DNA of 39,502 nt, from positions 1 to 39,502 of the forward strand of contig JASJCF010000003.1 of the NCBI GenBank assembly GCA_030066265.1, in the 5' to 3' direction. A model generated the notes under the pieces. It saw nothing but the letters and a program-made list of their open reading frames with translations. It made no database searches and was not told the DNA's origin. A program made the translations under genes and the position numbers. Below, piece after piece: positions 31,347 through 38,764 of the stretch. Position 1 is the first letter of the stretch; every line of letters starts with the position of its first letter. Origin of the DNA: Acidimicrobiia bacterium. Lineage in GTDB: Bacteria > Actinomycetota > Acidimicrobiia > Spongiisociales > UBA5794.

Positions 31347-31445
31347 AGGTCCTCGACACCGAGCGTGCGGGCCAAGCGGCTGGCACCAAACCATCCGGAC
31401 TCGGTCTGTTCTCGGCGTCACGTCACGGGCGCTCCTGCGGCGGTC

Positions 31446-31457
31446 TACCGTGATCGG
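31446..31457 (+). promoter_or_regulatory. -10 element upstream of the FAD oxidoreductase
   Basis: TACCGT at 31446-31451 ends 6 nt before a GTG at 31458 that opens a 10-codon frame. The main ATG at 31478 would have a 20-nt leader. Confidence 0.5.
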
Positions 31458-31490
31458 GTGGAGATGGGGGTGTCGGCATGCGAGTCGTGA
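31458..31490 (+). CDS. Possible leaderless 10-residue leader peptide
   Basis: GTG at the expected transcription start opens the frame VEMGVSACES, ending in TGA 10-12 nt inside the next gene. The same geometry occurs at 11095. Evidence is positional only. Confidence 0.3.
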   Translation: MEMGVSACES

Positions 31491-32866
31491 GCGTCGGTGG
31501 GGGCGCCGGAGGGCTGCTGACCGCGCTGTTGCTGCGTCGTGATGGTCACGACGTCACGGTCCTCGAACGCGATGCTGAAGGGCCGCCGGCGGATGACGAG
31601 CAGGCGTGGGATTCCTGGACGCGGAAGGGTGTCTCGCAACTCCGCCAGCCACACGGCTTCATCGGTCGCACCCGGGCGGTCCTCTCCGAGGAGCTTCCCG
31701 AGGTGTGGGATCGGGTCCTCGAAGCGGACACCTATCGGGTCGACCTGAGGAGATTCGCCCCGGAGCAGGAGGCGCTCGTCGAATCAGACCGTCGCCTTCA
31801 GGTCGAGGTGATGCGCCGTACGACCTTCGAGCGCACGCTCGCATCTGTGGTCGACGAGACCCCGGGGATCGACGTCCGGCGAGGCGTCGCTGTCACGGGA
31901 CTGCGTGCCGATCGATCGGAGAACGGCACACCGCTGGTGTCGGGTGTCCACACACGGGAACACGGCGACGTGTCCGCCGACCTCGTGATCGACAGCAGCG
32001 GGAGACGAACGGCCGCACCGCGCTGGCTCGACGACGTCGGAGCGCCGGTCGACGAGTGGAGCGAAAGCGACGGCTTCACCTACCACTCGCTCTGGTTCCG
32101 CACCCATGACGGGACCTACCCGCCCAACATCGCCGGCTTCTTCGGCGGAATGGCTCCAGGCCTCATCGCCCTGCTCTTCCCCGGCGACGCCGGCGTCTTC
32201 GGAGTTGCCATGGTCGGACTCGGCAGCGACAAACCGCTACGACGTCTGCGCGACACGGCGGTGTTCACCTCGGTGGCCAGCGAGTTCACTCCGATCGCCG
32301 GCTGGGTCGATCCCGACGTCTCCGCGCCCATCTCGCAGGTCCTTCCCATGGGGGCGATCCACAATCGTCGGTTGCGGTTCTGGAACGGCGATGGCCCGTC
32401 CGCCCACGGCTTCGTGAACCTCGGGGACTCGGCACTCTCGACCAACCCCAGCCTGGGTCGCGGTATCGCCCTCGCTCTCGTGGGAGCACTCGAACTCAGG
32501 AGCGTGCTGCGCACCACGGACGATCCGCAGCGGGTCGCCGTCGAGTACGACCAGGTGAAGGAGGAACGGCTGATCCCCTGGTTGTGGGATGCCGTCGAAT
32601 CCGACCGCGGCATGCGCCATGTGTTCGCCACTGCCATCGGCGAAGCGACCGACACCACCGTCTCGGATCGCACCCTCATGAGCCGGGCATCGATGCAGGA
32701 CATGGAGTGCTGGCGTCGATGGACAGGCGTGAACCAGGCCTTCGAGCTCCCCTCGAGCTGCCTCGAGGATGGCGACCTCATGGATCGAGCCCGCACCATC
32801 GGGTCCGGCGCTCCCCCACCGAGCTACGACCTGACCCGGCAGGAACTCGAGCATCTCCTGACGTGA
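31478..32866 (+). CDS. FAD-dependent oxidoreductase (monooxygenase/halogenase-like fold)
   Basis: A 462-residue flavoprotein. RVVSVGGGAGGLLTALLLRRD at the start is the FAD Rossmann motif, and GDSALSTNPSLGRG (about 314-327) is the second FAD motif of the PHBH/geranylgeranyl-reductase group. The middle domain (about 80-300) carries the substrate-binding sheet. The tryptophan-flavin halogenase motif WxWxIP is not seen, so hydroxylase or reductase is more likely. The substrate is unknown. It follows soxR but has its own promoter, and a mini reading frame overlaps its start. Confidence 0.82.
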   Translation: MRVVSVGGGAGGLLTALLLRRDGHDVTVLERDAEGPPADDEQAWDSWTRKGVSQLRQPHGFIGRTRAVLSEELPEVWDRVLEADTYRVDLRRFAPEQEALVESDRRLQVEVMRRTTFERTLASVVDETPGIDVRRGVAVTGLRADRSENGTPLVSGVHTREHGDVSADLVIDSSGRRTAAPRWLDDVGAPVDEWSESDGFTYHSLWFRTHDGTYPPNIAGFFGGMAPGLIALLFPGDAGVFGVAMVGLGSDKPLRRLRDTAVFTSVASEFTPIAGWVDPDVSAPISQVLPMGAIHNRRLRFWNGDGPSAHGFVNLGDSALSTNPSLGRGIALALVGALELRSVLRTTDDPQRVAVEYDQVKEERLIPWLWDAVESDRGMRHVFATAIGEATDTTVSDRTLMSRASMQDMECWRRWTGVNQAFELPSSCLEDGDLMDRARTIGSGAPPPSYDLTRQELEHLLT

Positions 32867-32900
32867 CAGCAGCAAGCACAACCGACTGCGCAGCCAGCGC

Positions 32901-32955
32901 GATCGATCAGCACACACACCGATCGCAGCACACACGCCGATCGCAGCACACGAGG
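32901..32955. repeat. Three short direct repeats (GATCGCAGCACACA-like)
   Basis: Three imperfect 17-20-bp copies (32901-32920, 32921-32938, 32939-32955) in the 200-bp spacer after the oxidoreductase. No gene is visible within the spacer. Confidence 0.65.
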
Positions 32956-33066
32956 TTTCACACTGCGTTCATCGAACGATCATGCGGTTGCCATGGAAGG
33001 GGAGTTACCTCCATGCGAGCATTCGACGCCCGAGCCGATGGCCCGGGTGCTGATGAAGGGGGCCCC

Positions 33067-33324
33067 ATGGCTGACACCACCATCATGGAAGTCGATTGGG
33101 ATGCGATGCGACGCACGGCCGAGCCGCACACCGAGGGCATGGTCGTCCGCGTGAACGATGCGCGCCACGTGGTCGCCGCCGAGCCGACGGCGGCATCCTG
33201 GGACGGAACACGGCCGGCAGAGTGCACGGATGGAGACTGGGCGATACGCAGAGAGATCGTCGCGGATGGCGAGGGATCCGAACGCGAGGTCGCTCACTAC
33301 CACGCCATCCGACGTCTCCCGTAG
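33067..33324 (+). CDS. Small acidic protein of unknown function
   Basis: An 85-residue hydrophilic protein, start MADTTIMEVDWDAMRRTAE, later VVRVNDARHVVAAEP and DGDWAIRREIVADGEG. No signal, membrane helix or known motif. The start is uncertain: an ATG at 33013 with GGGGAG 8 bases upstream adds 18 low-complexity residues. It ends 19 bases from the convergent YjbR gene. Confidence 0.5.
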   Translation: MADTTIMEVDWDAMRRTAEPHTEGMVVRVNDARHVVAAEPTAASWDGTRPAECTDGDWAIRREIVADGEGSEREVAHYHAIRRLP

Positions 33325-33343
33325 CAATATTGCCACACGCCGC

Positions 33344-33736
33344 TCAGTCGGCGCCTTCGGCCAGCCCGCCCTCGGCCAGCCCGTCCTCGGCAAGGACCGT
33401 CTCGGCGAGCGCCTTCGGGGCGATGAGGGTGTAGCTGGTCCGAATCCACTCACGGACCTCGTCCCAGTCGCATTCGCCCTCGCCGAGGTCGACATCGACC
33501 CAACCGTGGCGACCGAGGCCGTATCCCATGGCACTCGCTCGCGAGTCGGAGCCCACGACGGCGTCTGCCTCCTCTTTGGACAGCTTGAAGGACACGCTCG
33601 TGCCGCTCAGGCTCGAGAAGAGGAAGTTCTTCCCGCCCACCCGGAAGCTCGGGTGCCCGCCCCACTCGGCGATGTCGACGCGCTCGGCCTCGGGAAGCTC
33701 GGCGACGATGGCCTCGAGTCGGTCGATGTTCGGCAT
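33344..33736 (-). CDS. MmcQ/YjbR family protein
   Basis: A 130-residue protein of the MmcQ/YjbR fold (CyaY-like, often annotated as DNA-binding). Typical features are EWGGHPSFRVGGKNFLFSSL near 24-43, SVSFKLSKEEADAVV, and the GRHGWVDVDL strand followed by VREWIRTSYTLIAPK. The C-terminus is a pentapeptide repeat (LAETV, LAEDG, LAEGG, LAEGA) not typical of the family. TAGCAT ends 6 nt before the ATG, so the message is leaderless. Its biological role is not established. Confidence 0.85.
   Translation of the reverse strand: MPNIDRLEAIVAELPEAERVDIAEWGGHPSFRVGGKNFLFSSLSGTSVSFKLSKEEADAVVGSDSRASAMGYGLGRHGWVDVDLGEGECDWDEVREWIRTSYTLIAPKALAETVLAEDGLAEGGLAEGAD
33359..33418 (-). repeat. 15-bp tandem repeats in the YjbR gene tail
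   Basis: Units beginning at 33359, 33374, 33389 and 33404 (GGCCAGCCCGCCCTC and variants) encode the LAExx pentapeptides. The 15-bp period keeps frame and suggests slippage. Confidence 0.75.
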
Positions 33737-33748
33737 CCGTCGATGCTA
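33737..33748 (-). promoter_or_regulatory. Leaderless -10 element for the YjbR gene
   Basis: TAGCAT (33748 to 33743, minus strand) ends 6 nt before the ATG at 33736. Confidence 0.6.
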
Positions 33749-33800
33749 CGCGCTTCGGCAATCCGTGGGAGCCACGGACCGTTCCCGCCCTGGGTCGGTT

Positions 33801-35165
33801 TCAGGTTCCCGACACGGTGGGTGTGGACCGGCGCACGAGACGCTCGAGCACGATCATGACCAACGTCGCAGCCACAGCCGCTGCCACGATCACGACAGCG
33901 GTGGTGACCCGCTCGAGCAGCTGGGGGGCGAACAGGAGGGCAGCTCCCAAACCCAGCATCATCGTCCCCGACAGGAGCTTCAACGCTCGACCCTCCCTCG
34001 GCTGGAGCTTGCGTGAGCCGAGCGTCCAGACGAATCCGGCGACGATCGCCAACAGGGGGATGACATACACGACGTTGTACAGAGCCAAGTATCCGTAGTA
34101 CGTGGGGGTCGGGAGGTCGCTGAGCGTGAGGACCCTCGTGAACGCCATCGGAAGACCGGCCGTGCACAGCAATTCGTAGCTGTTCGCGACAATCGCCAGG
34201 GCGACCGTCGCCCCGGCCACGGCCAGCATGTTCTCGGCCCGAACGAGATTCCGTGTTCGTGCATACAGCCCCGGCTTCGCCGACTCGGGTATCGACGTCG
34301 TCATGCCGCCGGGCCGATACGAGTCCTTGATGCTGATCGCCCCGAGCACCGCAGCAAGCGCCCCGGCTCCGATCGTCACCCATCGCAGATTGTCGGTGAT
34401 GAGGAACAGATTGAGCCATGCCGACATGAAGATGAAGTACAGAATCCCCGAGATCGCAACGAAGAGCACGCCGATCGCGGCCATCCGAAATCGATTGCGA
34501 GCATGCACCAGCAAGCTCAGCAGGAAGAGCAGCACGAAGAACGCGCACGGGTTGAAGGCATCGAGACCCGCGACCAGGATCGTGAACACGGGCAGGGGAA
34601 CGGCACTGGACCGAAGGTCGCCCACACCCGGCACCGCAATCGCAACATCCTCGATGGTGGTCGTGGTCACCGGCGTGTCGCGGACCGTTGCTGCATGGCA
34701 GGCATCGAGTCGCTCGGCGATCTGTGCTCCGATGCCTTCGGGTCCGTCATAGCCGGTCACCATCTCGCCGCAGAACATGAAGGTGGGAACCGCCTGGATC
34801 GGGGTCCCGATCTCGGAAGCCAAGGCGATCGCCACCGTTTTGGCCGCCTCGTCATCCGAGTCTGCCTGGATCCACCAGACGCGGAGCCAGTCTCGCTGCT
34901 GCTCGAGATCCTCGATGTACGGGATCGCCGCTCGACAGTGTGGGCACGTCGAGGAGAAGACGAAATAGAGCTCGACGACCTGCCGACCGTCCTCGACGCC
35001 GAGCCATGGTTCCGGTTCCTCCACCGCACCAGCGCCTGCGGGCGAGAAGACGGCAGCGACGGCCGCAGTCACGAGAATCGGGAGGATGAGCCGACGTCGA
35101 GCGGAACGAAGCCACCCGGTGGCGCCGTCGGCGCCTCGATATCGCCGCACCTGGGGAGACGACAT
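33801..35165 (-). CDS. Thioredoxin-CcdA/DsbD-like fusion, membrane thiol reductant carrier
   Basis: A 454-residue protein in two parts. Residues 24-48 are a signal or anchor helix. Residues about 55-165 form a thioredoxin-like domain with CXXC at C74-C77 (SSTCPHC) and a cis-proline at VPTF, plus extra cysteines near 132 and 156. Residues about 190-445 hold 6-8 membrane helices with two conserved cysteines, C207 in AFNPCAFF and C334 in ELLCTAGLP, the pair used by DsbD/CcdA to pass electrons across the membrane. It probably reduces extracytoplasmic disulfides or acts in cytochrome maturation. GGGAG 9 bases upstream supports the ATG. Confidence 0.85.
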   Translation of the reverse strand: MSSPQVRRYRGADGATGWLRSARRRLILPILVTAAVAAVFSPAGAGAVEEPEPWLGVEDGRQVVELYFVFSSTCPHCRAAIPYIEDLEQQRDWLRVWWIQADSDDEAAKTVAIALASEIGTPIQAVPTFMFCGEMVTGYDGPEGIGAQIAERLDACHAATVRDTPVTTTTIEDVAIAVPGVGDLRSSAVPLPVFTILVAGLDAFNPCAFFVLLFLLSLLVHARNRFRMAAIGVLFVAISGILYFIFMSAWLNLFLITDNLRWVTIGAGALAAVLGAISIKDSYRPGGMTTSIPESAKPGLYARTRNLVRAENMLAVAGATVALAIVANSYELLCTAGLPMAFTRVLTLSDLPTPTYYGYLALYNVVYVIPLLAIVAGFVWTLGSRKLQPREGRALKLLSGTMMLGLGAALLFAPQLLERVTTAVVIVAAAVAATLVMIVLERLVRRSTPTVSGT

Positions 35166-35259
35166 GCGCTCGTACTCCCGTTCGACTCCGGTCCATCGTC
35201 TCTCCGGAACGCCAAGCGGTCAACCAAGCGCCGGTCCAGCGCGCCGGCGCATCCGTCGA

Positions 35260-35273
35260 TAGGGTGCGGGGTG
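35260..35273 (+). promoter_or_regulatory. Leaderless -10 element for the PH-like membrane protein
   Basis: TAGGGT at 35260-35265, followed by GTG (5 nt later) and ATG (8 nt later) in the same frame; either codon could be the start. Confidence 0.45.
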
Positions 35274-36188
35274 ATGGTCGATCCAGACGACTCGAGGACC
35301 AGCGAGGAGCTCCTCGCCGATGCCAAGCGAAGCCTGCGAGAAGGTGCGCTGCCCCCTGGTGCCGGGAGTTCCCGTGACGACGGCCTTGGTGACGACCGCT
35401 TTGGTGACGACGGCTCTGGTGACGACGGCTCTGGTGTCGAGCTCCCGGGTGACGAGCCAGCATCCGTGCAGCAGCCATCCAGTGAGCAGTCATCCAGTCA
35501 GCAGCCAGTGAGATCACAGCCTCTGATCCGGCCAACCGATCGCATCGAGCGGGATCGACCCGGAACCGTCGATGAACGGACCGTCAGGCGAGAGAGCGAC
35601 GCAGCGGGGGTGCAGTGGACCGCACCCGCGCAGCCTGAGCCGCGTGCCCGGAGATCGAGAGAGTCTCAGTCACCCGATGGCGAGCAGCGGTCGCGCCAAT
35701 CGCCAAGCCGACCGACAGATCGTTCCTCGCCCTCGAGCGAGGTGCTCGTGTCGGCACCCGTCCGGCCCGGCGCGGCAACGGCCGGCGGCTCGCTCCTCCG
35801 ACTCATCGTCCCCCTCATCATCTTCGGTGTCCTCGCAGCCACGACCGGCGGTTTCGGAGCCTTCCTGGTCGTGGGCATCCTGATGCTGCTGGTCCTGAGG
35901 ACGGTTTCGCGAGCGGCGATGCGCACGACCGGCGGCGCGGGGTCGCCGTCACACATCACGGTCACGGCCGATCGAGTCATCCTGACTTCGGCCGGCAGGA
36001 ACAGGCCGACGACGGATCGGGCGATCTCCATGTCGGACATCGCCGAGTTCGAGGTCGGATCCGGATCCAATCCGACCATCGAGCTGGAACTCGGTGATGG
36101 AAGCGAGATTCGGCTCAATCTCTCCCGAGCCGACGCGCAGGCCGTCGGCGAGGCGCTGCGCACGGTGATCCCGCAGCGGGAAGACTGA
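35274..36188 (+). CDS. Membrane protein with disordered N-terminus and C-terminal soluble domain
   Basis: A 304-residue protein. Residues 1-165 are disordered and rich in D, S, Q and R, including four GDDGS-like repeats. Two adjacent helices lie at about 180-220 (LLRLIVPLIIFGVLAATTGG and GAFLVVGILMLLVLRTV). Residues about 225-304 form a small beta-rich domain with HITVTADRVILTS and IELELGDGSEIRLNLS, reminiscent of bacterial PH-like domains. No function is assignable. The start is either the GTG at 35271 or this ATG. A second small membrane protein gene follows. Confidence 0.7.
   Translation: MVDPDDSRTSEELLADAKRSLREGALPPGAGSSRDDGLGDDRFGDDGSGDDGSGVELPGDEPASVQQPSSEQSSSQQPVRSQPLIRPTDRIERDRPGTVDERTVRRESDAAGVQWTAPAQPEPRARRSRESQSPDGEQRSRQSPSRPTDRSSPSSEVLVSAPVRPGAATAGGSLLRLIVPLIIFGVLAATTGGFGAFLVVGILMLLVLRTVSRAAMRTTGGAGSPSHITVTADRVILTSAGRNRPTTDRAISMSDIAEFEVGSGSNPTIELELGDGSEIRLNLSRADAQAVGEALRTVIPQRED
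35374..35433 (+). repeat. Four 15-bp tandem repeats (GTGACGACGGCTCTG)
   Basis: Units 35374-35388, 35389-35403, 35404-35418 and 35419-35433; the last two are identical. They encode GDDxx pentapeptides in the disordered part of the membrane protein. Confidence 0.85.
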
Positions 36189-36227
36189 GCGAGGAATGCC
36201 GGGACATCGATCGGGGTTGGGCAGGCC

Positions 36228-36464
36228 ATGACACAGTGGGAACCATTCGACGAGGAAGACATCGTCGAGGACGGCGAGCGATTCGACCATCCGGTCCCTC
36301 GCCGCCCCGTTCGGCGAGGTGTCCGAACGGTGGCCACCTTCATCCTCGCCGCCATGCTCTTCGCCGCCGGCACACCGCTCAGTTGGGTGACGGTGCTCAC
36401 TGCGTTCCTGATGTTCCTCATCTGGGTCGACTTCGGAACCCGCAAAGACGACGATGTGATTTGA
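36228..36464 (+). CDS. Small membrane protein, 78 residues
   Basis: An acidic N-terminus (MTQWEPFDEEDIVEDGERFD) and an Arg-rich stretch (PRRPVRRGVR) precede one long or two short hydrophobic helices (about 34-68), then a charged end (TRKDDDVI). No family is recognised. It follows the two-helix membrane protein gene by 39 bases and may be cotranscribed. Its stop lies inside the first unit of a heptamer array. Confidence 0.6.
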   Translation: MTQWEPFDEEDIVEDGERFDHPVPRRPVRRGVRTVATFILAAMLFAAGTPLSWVTVLTAFLMFLIWVDFGTRKDDDVI

Positions 36465-36500
36465 GTCCCGAGTCCCGAGTCCCGAGTCTCGAGTCTCGAG
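36463..36500. repeat. Heptamer array GAGTCCC x3, GAGTCTC x2
   Basis: Five and a half 7-bp units. Read on the other strand the heptamers are ACTCGGG and ACTCGAG, the same as in the array at 54-88. The array lies between convergent genes. Confidence 0.9.
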
Positions 36501-36564
36501 AACCGGGTCGAGCAGAGAGCGAATTCGTCAGCTGACCGGCTTCTCAGCTCCTTGGCTCCTCAGC

Positions 36565-37542
36565 TCATACGTCTTTGAGCATGGCGAGGGAGCGGCGGTC
36601 GATCGCGAAACCGAGCGCTTCGTAGAGGCCGTAGGCGCCCGTCGGGTTCTCGGAGTCCACGTCGAGGACGGCGTACTCGAGGCCTTCGGCGGCGAAGTCC
36701 CGCAACGACGAGGTGAGCAGCGCCGTGGCGATCCCCCGCTTGCGATGGGACGGGACCACGCCGAGGCTCTCGACCCAGGCATGGGTGAACCCGCGATCTT
36801 CGAAGTCATGCGGATACTTCGTGCAGAAGATGTGGCCGACCGGGTCGTCACCGTCGTATGCGACGTACGAGGCACCGGGGAGATAGAACTCGTTGTGGAA
36901 CTGGCGCCACCGCTCCTCGGTGAAGGGTTGGCTTCCCCAATGGTCCCGGAACGCCTCGTTGTGCACGTACAGCTCGTCGCCAGGCGCCGCGTCCTCGGCC
37001 GGAACGATCTCGACGCCGCCCGGAGCGGGGTGCGCGGCAATCGGCTCGGCGAGGTCCCGGATCAGCTCGTCGTAGTACCGGCGGATCTCGAAGCCTCTTC
37101 CCTCCAGCAGGGCGATCTGGCCGGTCCGATGGGCATAGACGCCGTACCACAGGACCTTGGGGAGATCGTCAGGTCGCCCTGCGAGCCGTGCACGCGATCG
37201 CGCCTCCCACCAGTCGACGGCGAACCCGTCGAGCTCCTCCCTGAGATCGGGCCGAACGTGCACGTCGGCGAATGCCCGCCAGAGCGTCTCGGCAGATGAA
37301 GCCACGTAGCTCCAGATGCTGACCATCACCGACCCGTCGGACGCAACGGCGAGCAAGGTGTCGGTGTCGGGGTTCACCTCGGGATCGTCGAACCGCTCGA
37401 GGATCTCTGATTCGACCTCGCGGTAGGTGTGATCCGCTTCGAAACACTGGTCCTGGAGCGTCGCGATCGCGGCGGCGTCGTCGGGCCGGGCCGGACGCCA
37501 TGCGACACCATCGAGATCGGGCGGCCGTGGGAGGTCACTCAT
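36565..37542 (-). CDS. Tandem GNAT acetyltransferase
   Basis: A 325-residue protein with two GNAT domains. The first, about residues 10-155, is weaker. The second, about 165-320, has the acetyl-CoA loop at VVPSHRKRGIATALLTSSL and the terminal AVLDVDSENPTGAYGLYEALGF. This layout resembles MshD (mycothiol synthase), but the specific mycothiol-site residues cannot be confirmed by eye. TAGCGT ends 8 nt before the ATG, close to the leaderless spacing. The acyl acceptor is unknown. Confidence 0.82.
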   Translation of the reverse strand: MSDLPRPPDLDGVAWRPARPDDAAAIATLQDQCFEADHTYREVESEILERFDDPEVNPDTDTLLAVASDGSVMVSIWSYVASSAETLWRAFADVHVRPDLREELDGFAVDWWEARSRARLAGRPDDLPKVLWYGVYAHRTGQIALLEGRGFEIRRYYDELIRDLAEPIAAHPAPGGVEIVPAEDAAPGDELYVHNEAFRDHWGSQPFTEERWRQFHNEFYLPGASYVAYDGDDPVGHIFCTKYPHDFEDRGFTHAWVESLGVVPSHRKRGIATALLTSSLRDFAAEGLEYAVLDVDSENPTGAYGLYEALGFAIDRRSLAMLKDV

Positions 37543-37553
37543 CGGCGACAACG

Positions 37554-37811
37554 CTATGGGTCGTCGGTGCGCTGTCGCTCGACGAAGCGCCGGCGGAACA
37601 CGAACGGCACCGCCACCGCGGCGACGAACACGATCAGCCAGATCACGTTGATCGATCGCTGGTAGCTCGCCTCGCCGGGTTCCACCACGCCGACCAGTCG
37701 GAGCAGCTCGGTTCCGACGATGGCAGTGACGACTCCCAGGAACGCCGCAACGAACACCCACGCAGCGAACCACAGCAGGATTCGCGAGCGTGACATTCCG
37801 GGTTCGAACAC
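37554..37811 (-). CDS. Small two-TM membrane protein, 85 residues
   Basis: Two hydrophobic helices (about 10-38 and 53-71) joined by a short loop VGVVEPGEASYQRS, with a basic end FRRRFVERQRTDDP. No family is recognised. GTG 37811 is favoured because TATCGT ends exactly 6 nt upstream; an ATG at 37796 is the alternative. It lies 11 bases upstream of the tandem-GNAT gene on the same strand, so the two may be cotranscribed. Confidence 0.65.
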   Translation of the reverse strand: MFEPGMSRSRILLWFAAWVFVAAFLGVVTAIVGTELLRLVGVVEPGEASYQRSINVIWLIVFVAAVAVPFVFRRRFVERQRTDDP

Positions 37812-37823
37812 GCGCGGACGATA
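37812..37823 (-). promoter_or_regulatory. Leaderless -10 element for the 85-residue protein
   Basis: TATCGT (37823 to 37818, minus strand) ends 6 nt before the GTG at 37811. Confidence 0.55.
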
Positions 37824-37842
37824 CCGTGCGCTCCCCGGCGAA

Positions 37843-37855
37843 TAGCATCGGGCCC
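37843..37855 (+). promoter_or_regulatory. Leaderless -10 element for the NrtR-like regulator
   Basis: TAGCAT at 37843-37848 ends 7 nt before GTG 37856. Confidence 0.6.
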
Positions 37856-38746
37856 GTGACAGCCATCGCCGTCAGTCTCGATGCCGTGATCGTCGCCGTG
37901 ACCGACGACATGCCGAGGATCCTCTTGCTCGAGCACGAGCACGAGCTCCCGTCTCTTCCGGCAGGGCTCCTGGATCCCGTCACCGACGAAACGTTGACGA
38001 TCGCACTCAGGCGGCTGGTGGAGTCTCAGACCGGGGTCTCGGTGACATACGTGGAGCAGTTGTACACCTTCGGCGACCGCTCTCGGAGTGGCGGCGATCG
38101 ACGCGACCTGGCGATCGGTTACGTCGCCCTCACGAGTGAGGAGACCCCGACCCCGAATGCGACCTGGCGGAACATCTACGAGCTGTTCCCGTGGGAGGAT
38201 CATCGATCCGGGGTTCCGAGGATGGTCACCGACCACATCGGCCCGGCACTCGAAGCGTGGGCGAGCGAGGACCCTGCCCTCGATGCCCGCGGACGCATCA
38301 CCTTCGGCCTCGGCGCACCATGGGATCCGATCCGCGTGCTCGAGCGCTACGAGTTGCTCTACGAGGCGGGTCTCGTCGACGAATCACATGCAACCGATGG
38401 CCGAACTGGCCTCGGCAAGCCTCTGACCAAGGATCATCGCCGGATCACGGCGACCGCCTTGGGGCGCCTCCGGGGCAAGTTGACCTACCGACCGGTCATC
38501 TTCGAGGTGATGCCCGAGCTGTTCACGCTCACCCATCTCCAGACCACGGTCGAAGCGATCGTCGGCATCAGGCTGCACAAGCAGAACTTCCGCCGCATCG
38601 TGGACCGCGGGGAACTCGTCGAGGCGACCGGGGAGATGACAACGGCGACCGGCGGACGACCCGCCGAACTGTTCCGTTTCCGCACCGATGTGGTGGCCCA
38701 GCGGCCGAGACCCGGATTCCCTCTTCCTCGTCCGAAACGGATGTGA
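37856..38746 (+). CDS. NrtR-type regulator: Nudix domain plus winged helix
   Basis: A 296-residue protein joining an N-terminal Nudix-like domain to a C-terminal winged helix, the design of NrtR, which senses ADP-ribose and controls NAD metabolism. The Nudix box is degenerate (GLLDPVTDETLTIALRRLVESQTGV lacks the RE and EE residues), consistent with binding without catalysis. The C-terminus EVMPELFTLTHLQTTVEAIV, then LHKQNFRRIVDRGELVEATG and GGRPAELFRF, is strongly NrtR-like. It is about 60-70 residues longer than usual; an insertion around 135-195 (LDARGRITFGLGAPWDPIRVLERYELLYEAGL...) is unexplained. No NAD gene adjoins it in the window. Confidence 0.82.
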   Translation: MTAIAVSLDAVIVAVTDDMPRILLLEHEHELPSLPAGLLDPVTDETLTIALRRLVESQTGVSVTYVEQLYTFGDRSRSGGDRRDLAIGYVALTSEETPTPNATWRNIYELFPWEDHRSGVPRMVTDHIGPALEAWASEDPALDARGRITFGLGAPWDPIRVLERYELLYEAGLVDESHATDGRTGLGKPLTKDHRRITATALGRLRGKLTYRPVIFEVMPELFTLTHLQTTVEAIVGIRLHKQNFRRIVDRGELVEATGEMTTATGGRPAELFRFRTDVVAQRPRPGFPLPRPKRM

Positions 38747-38764
38747 CCGACCGCTTGGAGGCGT

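Noticed and set aside
31478-32866. Flavin-dependent halogenase and a natural-product gene cluster
   Set aside because: The WxWxIP motif is not seen and no polyketide, peptide or terpene synthase genes adjoin it.
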